Assembly (NCBI GenBank): GCA_013811645.1
Contig: JACCUU010000306.1
Span: 1-5,691 of the forward strand
From: Actinomycetota bacterium
GTDB taxonomy: Bacteria; Actinomycetota; Thermoleophilia; Gaiellales; Gaiellaceae
Length of the DNA stretch: 5,691 nucleotides
Direction: 5' to 3'
This document shows, in pieces, positions 5,253 through 5,691 of the stretch. The notes under the pieces were generated by a model, which was given only the letters and a program-made list of their open reading frames with translations, did no database searches and was not told where the DNA came from. Numbering within the stretch: the first letter of the stretch is position 1; each line of letters begins with the position of its first letter. Both the position numbers and the translations under genes were made by a program.

Positions 5253-5264
5253 TTGCGCCGGCAA

Positions 5265-5690
5265 TTACGGAAGCCGGGGGGCGACGACGACGCCGAGCAC
5301 GCCGGCCGCGAGCAGGAGCCCGGCCGCCAGCGCGATGAGCAGGAAGGTGACCTCCGTCTCGCCGGGCTCGCGTCCGAGGCGCGAGCCCAGGTTGTCGTAT
5401 GCCTTCTCGAGCGCGTCGGCGGTGCGGGCCTCCGAGAATTCGCCGCCTGTCATCTCCGCGATCTGGCGCAGCGTCTCGGGATCGGGAGGAACCGGGATCC
5501 GCTGAGAGTCGCCCCCACCCGGGTTGAATCCCCCGCCTCCAAACGGACCGCGCGCGATGGTGCCGTTCGGCGTACCGAGCGCGACCGTGAACACCGGGAA
5601 GCACGCGTCGCGCGCAAGCGCCGCGCCCTCGAGCGGCTGGAGGATCCCCCGCGTCTGCGCGCCGTCGGAGAGGAAGAGCACCGAGACAGG
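5265..5690 (-). CDS. VWA-domain protein with C-terminal membrane anchor, C-terminal part (5' end outside window)
   Basis: The frame is open to the window edge; 141 residues are visible. PVSVLFLSDGAQTRG is the VWA strand carrying the later Asp of the metal site, and CFPVFTVALGTPNGTI is the next core strand. The DxSxS motif would lie outside the window. PVPPDPETLRQIAEMTGGEF and DALEKAYDNLGSRLGREPGETEVT match the tail of BatA-like VWA proteins, ended by one membrane helix (about residues 115-137) and a short cytoplasmic end RLP. Oddity: between the VALGTPNGTI strand and PVPPDP there is a glycine-rich segment (GPFGGGGFNPGGGDSQR). Such proteins usually sit near MoxR ATPases and DUF58 proteins, which should be upstream if the usual cluster holds. 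Confidence 0.87.
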   Translation of the reverse strand, partial: PVSVLFLSDGAQTRGILQPLEGAALARDACFPVFTVALGTPNGTIARGPFGGGGFNPGGGDSQRIPVPPDPETLRQIAEMTGGEFSEARTADALEKAYDNLGSRLGREPGETEVTFLLIALAAGLLLAAGVLGVVVAPRLP

Positions 5691-5691
5691 C

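Noticed and set aside
5143..5604. Minus-strand open frame overlapping the VWA gene
   Set aside because: Alternate-frame reading of the VWA fragment, Arg/Ala/Gly-rich, and it reads through the terminator hairpin.

Overview
The window comes from a high-GC genome whose genes end mostly in G or C. The best guess at the host is a Thermoleophilia/Solirubrobacterales-type actinobacterium. This rests on three recognisable protein styles: a small secreted protein with the LLALFFALGGSAFA signal peptide, a VWA protein with the PVPPDPETLRQIAEMTGG stretch and a C-terminal membrane anchor, and a TehB-like methyltransferase tail. The assignment is an inference from remembered family style, not a search.

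Layout, left to right. The 3' end of a SAM-dependent methyltransferase (1-285, +) converges on a two-gene potassium/proton antiporter operon (minus strand): khtU-like antiporter (2051-855), then its regulatory subunit khtT-like (850-326). The junction of the two units holds two copies of one palindrome, and each copy supplies the stop codon of the gene running into it. Upstream of khtU on the same strand lies a series of closely spaced genes read right to left: a flippase-like/LPG-synthase-TM membrane protein (4682-3594), a secreted CAP-domain protein (3546-2965), a 78-residue acidic protein (2929-2693) and a 179-residue conserved-looking hypothetical (2673-2134). A second type of hairpin (2091-2120) separates the hypothetical from khtU. 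A secreted 152-residue protein (4704-5162, +) diverges from the flippase with only 21 bases between starts. It converges on a C-terminal VWA-domain fragment (5690-5265, -) across a strong 13-bp hairpin that probably terminates both.

How the genes fit together. KhtU and KhtT should form one complex that exports K+ (or another monovalent cation) in exchange for protons and is gated by the RCK_C domain of KhtT. The flippase-like protein, CAP protein, small secreted protein and VWA protein all belong to the membrane or cell envelope, but the sequence gives no direct link between them. I see no rRNA, tRNA, CRISPR array, transposase or integrase. No stretch longer than 300 bases lacks a gene. The most distinctive content is palindromic DNA: four inverted repeats at gene boundaries, a 22-bp perfect palindrome inside the CAP gene, and a 16-bp perfect palindrome at the flippase start. 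I did not find a clearly new multi-gene system; the stop-codon-supplying palindromes are the observation most worth following.
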